A DNA stretch of 64,000 nt from Nocardia arthritidis (GTDB lineage: Bacteria; Actinomycetota; Actinomycetes; Mycobacteriales; Mycobacteriaceae): positions 3,658,001-3,722,000 of the forward strand of contig NZ_CP046172.1 in the NCBI RefSeq assembly GCF_011801145.1. Reading direction: 5' to 3'. This document shows positions 19,111 to 27,275 of the stretch, piece after piece; the first letter of the stretch is position 1, and the number at the start of each line of letters is the position of its first letter. The translations under genes were made by a program, and so were the position numbers. Under the pieces are notes generated by a model. That model ran no database searches and was not told where the DNA came from. It was given only the letters and a program-made list of their open reading frames with translations.

Positions 19111-19881
19111 ATGCGGCATCCGGCCAGCCCGATCCTGAACGCGCTCACCTATCTGCCGGAAAAGCTGATCGTGCAGGATCCGTCGCTGCTCGGCATGGAC
19201 TTTCGCGAGCTGAGCATGCGCACCACCGACGGGGAGATCGTGCACGGCTGGTGGCTGCCCGCGCGAAACCCGGTGGGGCACATCCTGTTCGCGCACGGTA
19301 ACGCGGGCAATATCGGCGACCGGGTGCCGATTCTCGCGCTGCTGGTACAGGCCGGATTCGATGTGCTCGCCTTCGACTACCGCGGCTACGGGCGCAGCAC
19401 CGGCAGGCCCACCGAGGCGGGCACCTATCTGGATTCCCGTGCGGCACTGCACACCCTGCGCGAGCGGCCGGGCGTCGATCCGAAACGCATTGTGTACCTG
19501 GGTAAATCGCTGGGCGGCGGAGTGATGACCGAATTGGCGGTCGCCGAACCGCCCGCCGCGCTGATCCTGATGTCCACCTTCACCGGCATCAGGGACGCCG
19601 CGCGCTCGGTGTATCCGTTCCTGCCTTCGCCGTTCGTGCCCGATGCCTATCCGAGCCTGCGCCGGATCCGGCGGCTGCGCGCACCGGTGCTGATCATGCA
19701 CGGCGATCAGGACGAACTGCTGCCGCTGCGCCATGCCGAACGGCTGTACGCCGCCGCCCCCGAGCCGAGGAAACTGGTGGTGTTCCCCGGCGCGGGCCAC
19801 AACGACATCATCGCGACGGCGGCCTCGGCGTGGCTGGCGCTGATCCGGGACTGGACCGCGCAGTACCTCGGAAGGGCGTGA
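19111..19881 (+). CDS. alpha/beta hydrolase (ABHD17/BEM46-like)
   Basis: A 256-residue serine hydrolase with a complete set of motifs: oxyanion HGNAGN, strand/loop FDYRGYGRS, nucleophile elbow GKSLGG, acid in HGDQDELLP, and catalytic His in GAGHND. An N-terminal amphipathic segment (ILNALTYLPEKLIV) resembles membrane-associated members of the ABHD13/17/BEM46 group. It begins 6 nt after the DUF427 stop without its own clear ribosome binding site, so translation may be coupled. Thioesterase or esterase activity is likely; the substrate is unknown. Confidence 0.85.
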   Translation: MRHPASPILNALTYLPEKLIVQDPSLLGMDFRELSMRTTDGEIVHGWWLPARNPVGHILFAHGNAGNIGDRVPILALLVQAGFDVLAFDYRGYGRSTGRPTEAGTYLDSRAALHTLRERPGVDPKRIVYLGKSLGGGVMTELAVAEPPAALILMSTFTGIRDAARSVYPFLPSPFVPDAYPSLRRIRRLRAPVLIMHGDQDELLPLRHAERLYAAAPEPRKLVVFPGAGHNDIIATAASAWLALIRDWTAQYLGRA

Positions 19882-20023
19882 CCGCGGGTCGGATATTTCG
19901 GCCGACCCCTCGATTTCCTGGTCTGGCAACGACATTCATCTCCCGATTAGGCTCGGTGCCGCAGCCTGGTCAACCGGACTCGACGCGGTGGGCTGCGAAC
20001 ATGCCGAACGGGAGGGGATGGCG

Positions 20024-20431
20024 ATGACCGAGATCAAGCGGCTCTGGTCGGGTGCTGCGGTACTGGCAGCGGCAATAGGAATTACGGTCGCGACGGCGGC
20101 GTCCGCCGCGGCAGGCGTGACGGATCCGCTGGATCCACGGGTGCTGCCGCATTCGGCGCCGACGAACGGCGTCTACGCCATCGGTTGCTGGACCACGTTC
20201 GCCCCACCGTCCCCGCAAGGAGGACGCCTGGTGCACTACTACGCGAACTGCGCAGCGGGCGGAGTTCGCGTCTGCCCGGCCGTCGACTACCAAGGCCATC
20301 GCACCATCTATTCGCAAGAGGCCACGAGCACCGGCGGATACGACGGCGTGGCCGATGGCTCGGACACGGTTGAATGGGTCTACAACGAGACCCTTCCGGC
20401 CGACGCCGCGTACACAACCGTTTCTTGCTGA
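20024..20431 (+). CDS. small secreted protein, function unknown
   Basis: A 135-residue exported protein. ATG 20024 is 6-8 nt after GGAGGGG and starts a signal peptide (basic IKRLW then AAVLAAAIGITVATAASAAAG). The mature part of ~100 residues has four cysteines (GCW, ANC, RVC and a C-terminal SC), enough for two disulfides, and is rich in Tyr and Asp. No family was recognised. TAGGCT at 19948-19953 is a possible -10 box. No operon partner is evident. Confidence 0.6.
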   Translation: MTEIKRLWSGAAVLAAAIGITVATAASAAAGVTDPLDPRVLPHSAPTNGVYAIGCWTTFAPPSPQGGRLVHYYANCAAGGVRVCPAVDYQGHRTIYSQEATSTGGYDGVADGSDTVEWVYNETLPADAAYTTVSC

Positions 20432-20446
20432 CTCCTATAGCGCTGG

Positions 20447-20475
20447 CTGACGACCCGCCCGCCGCTGCGTAGCTT
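20447..20475 (+). promoter_or_regulatory. promoter of the 20.5-22.1 kb gene pair
   Basis: CTGACG (20447-20452), 17 nt, TAGCTT (20470-20475) fits a housekeeping sigma promoter. The resulting leader carries a perfect CCGTGCGG/CCGCACGG hairpin at 20485-20506. Confidence 0.5.
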
Positions 20476-20535
20476 GGAAGGGAACCGTGCGGCGATATCC
20501 GCACGGCCCGCAATCGAGCGGAACGAGGCAGGGGC

Positions 20536-21036
20536 ATGAGTGATACCAGCGAGATAACCTCCCAGCTAGCCGCATTACCCGATGCCGAACTGGCGGCCGT
20601 GCTGTTCACCGCCACCTCGGGGCGTCCGGCGTTCTGGGCGGTGCGCGCCGCGCTGTCGGAATTGGCCGGCGTCGGCGGCCATGTGCACACGGGTGAGTAT
20701 GTGACTCCGGACACGTCGAGGCCGCCGGGTGTCGCGCCGGAGCCGAGCCCGCCGGCATCGGGGCAGGTGGGCGGGGTCGTTCCGGTGGTCGGTGTGCCGA
20801 CTTCCGAAGGGCTGGGCGGATATTCGGCGGGCGGTGTCCCTACTTTCGAGTCAGTTCGCGATAAGGTCGAGCGACGCTTCGGCACCGCGCAGGGAATGGG
20901 CGAGCTCGACCGGCAGACCCCCGTGGGCCGCAGTGCCGACGAACAGTGGCAGGCGCGGGAGCAGGCGGCCCGCGAGCGTCTGGAACAGATTCGGAAGTCG
21001 GTGCACGGCAAGGATATCGGCGCCACCGAACCGTAA
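20536..21036 (+). CDS. conserved hypothetical protein, Pro/Gly-rich centre
   Basis: A 166-residue cytoplasmic protein with three parts. An N-terminal helical domain (EITSQLAALPDAELAAVLFTATSG) is followed by a Pro/Gly/Val-rich linker (residues ~55-105) and a charged helical C-terminus (SADEQWQAREQAARERLEQIRKSV) that could form a coiled coil. No motif or signal peptide was seen. ATG 20536 follows GAGGCAGGG. The next gene starts 35 nt downstream and is probably in the same operon. Confidence 0.6.
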   Translation: MSDTSEITSQLAALPDAELAAVLFTATSGRPAFWAVRAALSELAGVGGHVHTGEYVTPDTSRPPGVAPEPSPPASGQVGGVVPVVGVPTSEGLGGYSAGGVPTFESVRDKVERRFGTAQGMGELDRQTPVGRSADEQWQAREQAARERLEQIRKSVHGKDIGATEP

Positions 21037-21071
21037 TCTGGCCGGGCGCGCCGGATTACGAGGTGGGATTT

Positions 21072-22115
21072 ATGAGCACTGCATCGACGGGTGGGCGCGA
21101 ACCCCGCGAGATTGCCGAACGGCTGCTGGACGCCCAGGTGGAGTTCATCATCGGCGAGGTCACCGGGGACCGCTTCGCCGAGGTGGTCGCCCGGGACGTG
21201 GCCCAGACCATCGAGGTGGCCGACACCCTGATCTTCCGCGACGTGGTGCGGGTGGATCAGGCCAAACAAACCGTGGCCACCATCATCGATCTGATCGGCG
21301 GCAGCCCGGTGCTCGCGGATATGGCCGGGGTTTTCGCCGACGCGATCTACGACAACATCGCGGCGAACAACGAGTACACGCTGGGCCAGGTGGTCGACCG
21401 GGAGCCGGTGGAGGCCCTGCTGGAGAAGATCTTCGGCATGCATCAGGCCCAGGAGCGGATTCTGGACCGGCTCACCGAGAGCCCGCTGGTCGCCACCGTC
21501 GCCTCGAAATTCGTCGATAAGCTGATCTCCGATTTCATGGAGGCGAACAAGCAGATCGCCGGCAAGATCCCGGGCGTATCGTCGCTGATCTCGATGGGGC
21601 AGAGCGCGGCGAAGACCGCGCGCAAGGCCACCGAGAGCACCTTCATCGGCGATATGGCCGGTAAGGGCGCGCTGTTCGCGCTCAAGCGCACCAACAATGC
21701 CATCCGGGAGATGTTGCGGGACGCGCCGGTGCACGACGCGGCGATGGAGTTCTGGGATCTGCACGCCGACGAGCCGGTGAGCGGCCTGCGGGACTACCTG
21801 TCCCAGCGGGATCTGCGCGAACTGGTGCTCATCTGCTATGAGATCGCCGTCACCACAAGGGAAAAGGAATTCCTCGGCGTGCTCGTCGACGAATGCGTCG
21901 AGGTGTTCTTCGCCAAGTACGGTGACTACACCCTCGGTGCCATGCTGCCCGAGCTGGGGCTGACCGGCGAGGATATCGGGGCGGAGATCCTGCGTTACGG
22001 TCCCGCGGTGGTCGAGGGCGCCAAGCGGAACGGCGTGCTGGCCAAGCTGATTCGGGAGCGGCTGGAGCCGTTCTACTACTCCGAGGCCGTGCTCGGCATC
22101 CTCGGCGGGGCCTGA
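21072..22115 (+). CDS. conserved hypothetical helical protein
   Basis: A 347-residue, mainly alpha-helical, acidic cytoplasmic protein. It opens EPREIAERLLDAQVEFIIGEVTGDRF, has a central amphipathic part (KIPGVSSLISMGQSAAKTARKA) and a C-terminus with VDECVEVFFAKYGDYTLG. There is no signal, clear membrane segment or catalytic motif. ATG 21072 is preferred to an upstream in-frame start at 20946, which overlaps the preceding gene; GAGGTGGG precedes it. A perfect terminator follows. I do not recognise the family; the context suggests it works with the product of 20536-21036. Confidence 0.6.
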   Translation: MSTASTGGREPREIAERLLDAQVEFIIGEVTGDRFAEVVARDVAQTIEVADTLIFRDVVRVDQAKQTVATIIDLIGGSPVLADMAGVFADAIYDNIAANNEYTLGQVVDREPVEALLEKIFGMHQAQERILDRLTESPLVATVASKFVDKLISDFMEANKQIAGKIPGVSSLISMGQSAAKTARKATESTFIGDMAGKGALFALKRTNNAIREMLRDAPVHDAAMEFWDLHADEPVSGLRDYLSQRDLRELVLICYEIAVTTREKEFLGVLVDECVEVFFAKYGDYTLGAMLPELGLTGEDIGAEILRYGPAVVEGAKRNGVLAKLIRERLEPFYYSEAVLGILGGA

Positions 22116-22131
22116 GCGATCGGTCGCGACG

Positions 22132-22170
22132 ATCACCCGCCGCCGAATCCCGTTCGGCGGCGGGTGATTT
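22132..22170 (+). terminator. terminator after the hypothetical pair
   Basis: A perfect 16-bp stem (22132-22147 with 22153-22168, arm ATCACCCGCCGCCGAA) has a 5-nt loop and is followed by TT. It separates this pair from the conservon. Confidence 0.8.
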
Positions 22171-22248
22171 CGTGTGTCCACGATGTTTCGGTAACGGTTC
22201 GGTAGCGGGTCACGGATAGCTGGAAACTGACCAGTCGGTTGCTGATTG

Positions 22249-22287
22249 TTTCAATCCGATTGAAAAGTATGAACAAAGGCTTATATG
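22249..22287 (+). promoter_or_regulatory. conservon promoter with palindromic operator
   Basis: TTTCAATCCGATTGAAA (22249-22265) is a perfect 8-1-8 palindrome in a locally AT-rich stretch. Its right arm contains TTGAAA (22260-22265), which stands 16 nt before TATATG (22282-22287), a plausible -35/-10 pair. A factor on the palindrome would occlude the -35. A second -35-like TTGACG lies at 22301-22306. Confidence 0.55.
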
Positions 22288-22397
22288 TCCGGTTCTCGAG
22301 TTGACGGGGGAACGGGCATATGGGATTTTGCTCCGTGACTTCCCGTGCGCTCGTCGTGGAGCTGTCACGGCTGGCTTTTCGGAGGAGTAGCAGGTTC

Positions 22398-25112
22398 GTG
22401 CCACAACGTCTACGGCAACAGAAGTCCGGGGACATAACCGTTCTCGAGCCTGCGGCCTCCCCAGGGCCCAAGCGAGTATCGGCGGGTAGCGTGCTGCGAC
22501 CCCGCACGATCGCGGGTCAGCTGGCCCGAATCCTGGTGCTGGCGCTCGCGCTCGCGCTGGTGCTGCTCACGGTGACGGTCTACAACGAGTATTCCGACTA
22601 TCGCGAGGCCGACAACGCGGTGAGCGGTGTCTCGCTCGCGCTGACCGCGCAGGACCTCATCCACGAGGTGCAGCGCGAACGCGGGCTCAGCAGCGGTCTG
22701 CTCGGCGGCGACAACCGGATGCAGCAGCCGCTCATCGAATCCCGCGGCCGGGTCGACCAGCGGCTGGAAGAGCTGCGCAAGGCCGCGTCCGGCGGTACGC
22801 CCGGTTCGGATCAGGTGAACACCGCGCTCACCCAGTTCAATGTGCTGAAGAGCACTCGGGCCCAGGTGGATTCGCGCCGCACCAGCAGGCAGGCGTCCTT
22901 CCAGGCGTACACCGACGCGATCGGCGCGCTGAACAACCTGAACCTGGGTCTCGACCAGGCGAGCGACAATTCGGTCCGGCGTGGGCTGCAGGCGCTGTAC
23001 GCGCTCGGCACCGCGAAGGAGCAGGCGGCGCAGGAGCGCGGCTTCCTCGCGGGTATCTTCGCCTCCGAGGGCTTCAACGGCGGGGAATACCTGCAGTTCA
23101 TGGAGATTCGCGCGGCGAAGCTTTCGGCGCTGGCCAGCTTCGCGCAGTACGCGACCAAGAGCGAGCGGGCCCAGCTCGACGTCTCGACGCTGAGCGATAA
23201 CGCGACGAAGGCCGAACAGGCCGAGAACGTCGCCCTCACCTCCAGCGAGGGGCAGCTGGCGCGCCGGGTCGACTCGATGGCCTGGTTCAACCAGATGACC
23301 GGCGTCATCGACAATCAGCGCGCGGTGCAGCAGACCGTCGGCAACGACGTGAAGACGCGCGCCGACGATCTGCGCGGCACCGCGCTGTTCAACCTCATCG
23401 CCTTCCTCATCGGCGCCGGTCTCGCGATCATCGCGATGATCGTGCTGGTGGTGATCTCGGTGCGCGGTATCCAGCGCCCGCTGGCCATCGTCGCGACCGA
23501 GGCCGAGGACGTGGCCGAGCGGCGACTGCCCGAGGTCATCGACGCGTGGCTGAAATCCGGTGACAGCTACCCGGATCCGCCCGCGCCGGTGCGCACCCCG
23601 GCGGGTTCCAGCGTCGAGATCGAAGCCGTGGCGAGCGCACTGGACAACGTGCAGACCACCGCGTTCGAACTCGCCTCGCAGCAGGCGCTGATCCGGCGCA
23701 ACACCACCGAATCCATGGCGAACCTGGCCCGGCGCAACCAGAACCTGGTGCGCCGCCAGCTGAACCTGATCTCCGAATTCGAGCGCGAGGAACTCGATCC
23801 GAAGGGTCTGGCCAAGCTGTTCGAGCTGGACCACCTCGCGACCCGCATGCGCCGCAACGCCGAAAGCCTGCTGGTGCTCACCGGTGAGGGCAGCCCGCGG
23901 CGGTGGGCCCAGCCGATCCCGCTGACCGACGTGATCCGGGCCGGCCTTTCCGAGGTCGACGACTACCGCCGGGTCGCGCTGCGCCGGGTGGACGACGTCG
24001 AGATCCAGGGCGCGGTGGTCAGCGAGCTGGCCCACCTGTTCGCCGAGCTCATCGAGAACGCGCTCGCCTTCTCGCCGCCGGATCTGGAGGTCGAGATCTA
24101 CGGCCGCAAGGTGCCGGGCGGCTATCTGCTCGCGGTGGTCGACCACGGTGTCGGCATGCCGCCGGACCAGCTGGCGACGGCCAACGCCAGGCTGCGCGGC
24201 GAGCAGGACTTCATCGTTTCGCCGTCGCGTTACCTCGGCCACTACGTGGTCGGCCGGCTGGCGCAGCGGCTCGGCGTCGAGGTCGAGCTGAACGTCTCGC
24301 CGGTCAGCGGCATCGTGGCCCGGGTCTTCATGCCGACCGCGGTGCTCGCCGTGGATCAGGATCCGTTGGCGCCCAAGCAGACCGCGGTGTCGGCGGGGCC
24401 GTCGCCCGCGCTGCCGTCGCCGCCTCCGCCGAAGGTCGCCCGTCCCGCCGAGCCGTCGTACTCCGAGCCCGCGCTCGCGGTGCGCGGTGACGCGGTCGAG
24501 GTGCACGAGGTGCCGGGCCTGGCCGGGGCCACCGGACCGGCAGGCGGTTCGGTGCGCAACGGACACGATCCCGAATTCGTCCGTGCCGCAGAGCATTCCG
24601 GCGCATACCCGATCGTTCCGGAGCGCCGCACCCCGGCGCATGCCGCGCACCGCGACGAACCCGGCTACGAAACCGGCGAGCTGCCAAGGCTTTCGGATTC
24701 GGCCTTCGACACCTCGGCGTACTCGCATTTCGTCTCGCCGGTCGATCCGCCGACCGGCGCGCAACCGGTGCTGCCGAACGACAGTTCGCAGTGGCGCATC
24801 CCGCAGTCGGACAGCGCGACGGCAAGATCGGGTGTAAATTCATCGAACGACATGGGGGTGCAGCGCACCCGCAACGGACTCGTCAAGCGCAACAAGCGAT
24901 CTCGCGGCTCCGGACCGGACACCGAGGTCTCCGGGACGACCCGCCCGGCCGCGTCGGGGGCGCACGCGGATCGCGGGCCAGCTCCCGATCGCACACCGAA
25001 CGACGTCCGCAGCATGCTCTCGTCCTTCCGGGCCGGTCATGAGCGTGGTGGGACCACCCCAGACACCGACAGCAGCGCCACGGATTTGGCGCAGAACTGG
25101 CCCGAGCCGTGA
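22398..25112 (+). CDS. cvnA: conservon sensor histidine-kinase-like protein with nitrate/nitrite-sensing domain
   Basis: A 904-residue membrane sensor. TM1 (ILVLALALALVLLTVTVY) is followed by an extracytoplasmic helical NIT-type sensing domain (QRERGLSSGLLGG, ERGFLAGIFASEGF), TM2 (LIAFLIGAGLAIIAMIVLVV), a cytoplasmic helical linker and a HATPase domain with N-box ELIENALAFSPP and G-box VVDHGVGMPPDQL. A long Pro/Ser-rich tail ends the protein. As in other conservon kinases, a canonical phospho-His box is not obvious near RRQLNLISEFERE. GTG 22398 has GGAGGAG 10 nt upstream; ATG 22320 with GGGGGA is a real alternative. CvnA-D are thought to form a membrane G-protein-like relay. Confidence 0.9.
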   Translation: MPQRLRQQKSGDITVLEPAASPGPKRVSAGSVLRPRTIAGQLARILVLALALALVLLTVTVYNEYSDYREADNAVSGVSLALTAQDLIHEVQRERGLSSGLLGGDNRMQQPLIESRGRVDQRLEELRKAASGGTPGSDQVNTALTQFNVLKSTRAQVDSRRTSRQASFQAYTDAIGALNNLNLGLDQASDNSVRRGLQALYALGTAKEQAAQERGFLAGIFASEGFNGGEYLQFMEIRAAKLSALASFAQYATKSERAQLDVSTLSDNATKAEQAENVALTSSEGQLARRVDSMAWFNQMTGVIDNQRAVQQTVGNDVKTRADDLRGTALFNLIAFLIGAGLAIIAMIVLVVISVRGIQRPLAIVATEAEDVAERRLPEVIDAWLKSGDSYPDPPAPVRTPAGSSVEIEAVASALDNVQTTAFELASQQALIRRNTTESMANLARRNQNLVRRQLNLISEFEREELDPKGLAKLFELDHLATRMRRNAESLLVLTGEGSPRRWAQPIPLTDVIRAGLSEVDDYRRVALRRVDDVEIQGAVVSELAHLFAELIENALAFSPPDLEVEIYGRKVPGGYLLAVVDHGVGMPPDQLATANARLRGEQDFIVSPSRYLGHYVVGRLAQRLGVEVELNVSPVSGIVARVFMPTAVLAVDQDPLAPKQTAVSAGPSPALPSPPPPKVARPAEPSYSEPALAVRGDAVEVHEVPGLAGATGPAGGSVRNGHDPEFVRAAEHSGAYPIVPERRTPAHAAHRDEPGYETGELPRLSDSAFDTSAYSHFVSPVDPPTGAQPVLPNDSSQWRIPQSDSATARSGVNSSNDMGVQRTRNGLVKRNKRSRGSGPDTEVSGTTRPAASGAHADRGPAPDRTPNDVRSMLSSFRAGHERGGTTPDTDSSATDLAQNWPEP

Positions 25113-25129
25113 TCGCAGGAGGAGAATCG

Positions 25130-25558
25130 GTGACCCCCCATTTACAGAGTGCCGACCCGCACACGTTCAACTGGTTGCTCGCCAACTTCGTGCGCAACAC
25201 CGACGGTGTCCGCGACACCGTCGCCGTCTCCTCCGACGGGCTGCTGATCGCCATGTCCGAGGGTTTGGACCGCACCGGCGCGGACCGGCTGGCCGCCATG
25301 GTGTCCGGCCTGGCCAGCCTGGCCAAGAGCGCATCGCGCAGCTATCAGTTCGACGGGCTGAAGCTGATCATGATCGAGATGAAGCGCGGCTTCCTGCTGG
25401 TCTCCGCGCTCGGTGACGGCAGCTGCCTCGGCGTGATCGCCGACGGCGGTTGCGATGTCGGGCTGGTCGGCTACGAGATGGCCGTGCTCGCCGAACGGGC
25501 CGGTGCGCTGCTCGATCCGGCGCTGATCTCGGAACTGAGAGAGACGTTACGCAGATGA
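25130..25558 (+). CDS. cvnB: conservon roadblock/LC7-domain protein
   Basis: A 142-residue roadblock/LC7 protein: FNWLLANFVRNTDGVRDTVAVSSDGLLIAMSEG opens the fold, with YQFDGLKLIMIEMKRGFLLVSALGDGS completing it. Roadblock proteins modulate small GTPases, here CvnD. GTG 25130 follows GCAGGAGGAG at an ideal distance. Its stop overlaps the CvnC start (ATGA at 25555-25558), so it is coupled. Confidence 0.93.
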   Translation: MTPHLQSADPHTFNWLLANFVRNTDGVRDTVAVSSDGLLIAMSEGLDRTGADRLAAMVSGLASLAKSASRSYQFDGLKLIMIEMKRGFLLVSALGDGSCLGVIADGGCDVGLVGYEMAVLAERAGALLDPALISELRETLRR

Positions 25559-26001
25559 GAGATCCAGACCGGCCACGGACGCCGGATCCGCGGATGATCC
25601 CCCCGCCGCCGCGTTTCGGCTGGTTCGGCGGCGATCAGCCGGTGCAGCGCAACGAGGAGCCGGAACCGGTCGACGATCCCGCCGACCGGTTCGTCCGGCC
25701 CTTCGTCGTGACGGCAGGCCGCACCATCCCGCTGATGGACGGGTTGCGGATCGAAACCCTGGTGCACGCGCCGCCCGCGGCGCTGTCGGCACCGCTGCAG
25801 TTCGAGCAGCGGACCGTGGTGCAGCTGTGCCAGAAACCGCATTCCATCGCCGAAATCGGTACGGCGCTTCATGTTCCGGTCGGCGTCGCGAAAGTGATCG
25901 TGAGCGATCTCGCGGCGGCCGGGCACGTGACGGTGCGCGACGCGCCGGAGCTATCCACCGCAGCCATCGAGAGGATCAGGGACCTTGTACGGGCACTCTG
26001 A
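25555..26001 (+). CDS. cvnC: conservon DUF742 protein
   Basis: A 148-residue DUF742 protein with a disordered Pro-rich N-terminus, then RPFVVTAGRTIPLMDGLRIETLV and a winged-helix-like end (HSIAEIGTALHVPVGVAKVIVSDLAAAGHVTV). The family always accompanies CvnA/B/D; its biochemical role is not settled. Start ATG 25555 overlaps the cvnB stop, and its 3' end overlaps cvnD by 17 nt. Confidence 0.92.
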   Translation: MRDPDRPRTPDPRMIPPPPRFGWFGGDQPVQRNEEPEPVDDPADRFVRPFVVTAGRTIPLMDGLRIETLVHAPPAALSAPLQFEQRTVVQLCQKPHSIAEIGTALHVPVGVAKVIVSDLAAAGHVTVRDAPELSTAAIERIRDLVRAL

Positions 26002-26596
26002 ATATCGCACGCCCGAGGTCGAACGCCCCATGCCTTCTTCGGTGAAGATCGTGGTGAGCGGGGGTTTCGGCGTCGGGAAGACGACATTCATCGGGGCCAT
26101 CTCCGAGATCGAGCCGCTGGTCACCGAGGCGGCGATGACCGAGGTCGCGCTCGGCATCGACAATCCGGGCAGGCGCGCCGAGAAGACCGAGACGACGGTC
26201 GCGCTCGACTTCGGTCGTATCACCCTGGACAGCTCGCTGATCATGTACCTGTTCGGCACGCCGGGCCAGGACCGGTTCGTCTTCCTGTGGGACGACCTGG
26301 TGGACGGCGCGCTCGGCGCGGTGATCGTGGTGGACACCAGCCGGGTGGAGGACTGCTACCCGGTGCTCGACTACTTCGAGGAGAAGAACACCCCGTTCGT
26401 GGTGGTGGTCAACCGTTTCGACGGTATGGCCCAGTTCGACCTGAACGAGGTGCGCGAGGCGCTCGATCTCGACGAGTGGATCCCGGTGCTGGATTGCGAT
26501 GCCCGGCAACGGGAATCGGTGAAGGATGTGCTGGTCGCGCTGCTGGAACAGGTGCTGTTCCACCGGCTCTCGGCCGAACACCGGGTCGTCAGCTAG
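25985..26596 (+). CDS. cvnD: conservon small GTPase
   Basis: A 203-residue Ras-like GTPase with P-loop GGFGVGKTT, switch region TTVALDFGRI, G3 FGTPGQDRF and G4-like VNRFD. It would switch state under CvnA/CvnB control at the membrane. TTG 25985 is preferred because it gives a family-like N-terminal extension and overlaps cvnC; ATG 26030 is the shorter option. It ends the operon before a 10-bp-stem terminator. Confidence 0.93.
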   Translation: MYGHSEYRTPEVERPMPSSVKIVVSGGFGVGKTTFIGAISEIEPLVTEAAMTEVALGIDNPGRRAEKTETTVALDFGRITLDSSLIMYLFGTPGQDRFVFLWDDLVDGALGAVIVVDTSRVEDCYPVLDYFEEKNTPFVVVVNRFDGMAQFDLNEVREALDLDEWIPVLDCDARQRESVKDVLVALLEQVLFHRLSAEHRVVS

Positions 26597-26603
26597 TGCG
26601 GGG

Positions 26604-26637
26604 GTGACGGCGGATTCGGTAGCGCCGCCGTCACTTT
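26604..26637 (+). terminator. conservon operon terminator
   Basis: GTGACGGCGG (26604-26613) pairs perfectly with CCGCCGTCAC (26625-26634) and is followed by TTT. It begins 8 nt after the cvnD stop. Confidence 0.8.
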
Positions 26638-26666
26638 CGTCGAAGCCTCGTGGCGTTTCGGCGCTA

Positions 26667-26672
26667 TACGCT
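26667..26672 (+). promoter_or_regulatory. -10 box of a likely leaderless promoter
   Basis: TACGCT ends 7 nt before the GTG start at 26680, with no Shine-Dalgarno sequence in between. Confidence 0.4.
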
Positions 26673-26679
26673 GGGCGCG

Positions 26680-27237
26680 GTGGGTGAACAGAAGGCGCGG
26701 ATGCTCCGCGGGGAGTTGTACCGGGACAGCGATCCGGAGTTGGTGGCCGAGCGGCTGCGTGCGCAGGAGTTGTGCGACGAGTTCAACCGGTTGGGGCCGG
26801 CGGAGACCGAGCGGCGCGATGCCGTATTGCGGGGCCTGCTGGGCAAATTGGGTGACGGATCGTGGATCATGCCCCGATTCCAGTGCGACTACGGGTATCT
26901 CATCGAGATCGGGTCGAACAGTTTCCTCAATTACGATGCGATCCTGATGGATTGCGCGCCGATCGTCATCGGTGACGACGTATCGATCGGGCCGCGCTGT
27001 CAGCTGCTCACCGCGCTGCATCCGCTGGCGGAGCACGAGTTGCGCAGGCAGCGTTGGGAGTCGGCGGCGCCGATCCGGATCGGGAACAACGTGTGGTTCG
27101 GCGGCGGGGTGATCGTCTGTCCCGGGGTGACCGTCGGCGACGATACGGTGGTCGGCGCGGGCAGCGTGGTGACAAGGGACCTTCCGCCCCGAACATTTGC
27201 TGCGGGTAATCCGGCGCGGGTGCTGCGGGAGCTGTGA
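26680..27237 (+). CDS. sugar O-acetyltransferase (maltose/galactoside acetyltransferase family)
   Basis: A 185-residue left-handed beta-helix acetyltransferase. The N-terminal Mac domain (ARMLRGELYRDSDPELVAERLRAQELCDEFN) is followed by hexapeptide repeats (IVIGDDVSIGPRCQLLTALHPL, with catalytic-type His in ALHP) and the end VVTRDLPPRTFAAGNPARVLREL. It transfers acetyl from acetyl-CoA to a sugar hydroxyl. GTG 26680 fits the family length and the -10 box spacing; GTG 26650 is the alternative. It stands alone, 37 nt before the ATPase gene. Confidence 0.88.
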   Translation: MGEQKARMLRGELYRDSDPELVAERLRAQELCDEFNRLGPAETERRDAVLRGLLGKLGDGSWIMPRFQCDYGYLIEIGSNSFLNYDAILMDCAPIVIGDDVSIGPRCQLLTALHPLAEHELRRQRWESAAPIRIGNNVWFGGGVIVCPGVTVGDDTVVGAGSVVTRDLPPRTFAAGNPARVLREL

Positions 27238-27263
27238 ACCGGCGGATTGTCATAGCTCGCGGA

Positions 27264-27269
27264 TAGCCT
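27264..27269 (+). promoter_or_regulatory. -10 box of a likely leaderless promoter
   Basis: TAGCCT ends 6 nt before ATG 27276; no ribosome binding site is present. Confidence 0.45.
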
Positions 27270-27275
27270 GGGGCC

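Noticed and set aside
22410..24764. 784-codon minus-strand frame across the conservon kinase
   Set aside because: It is a shadow of cvnA; composition is dominated by Arg, His and Gly.
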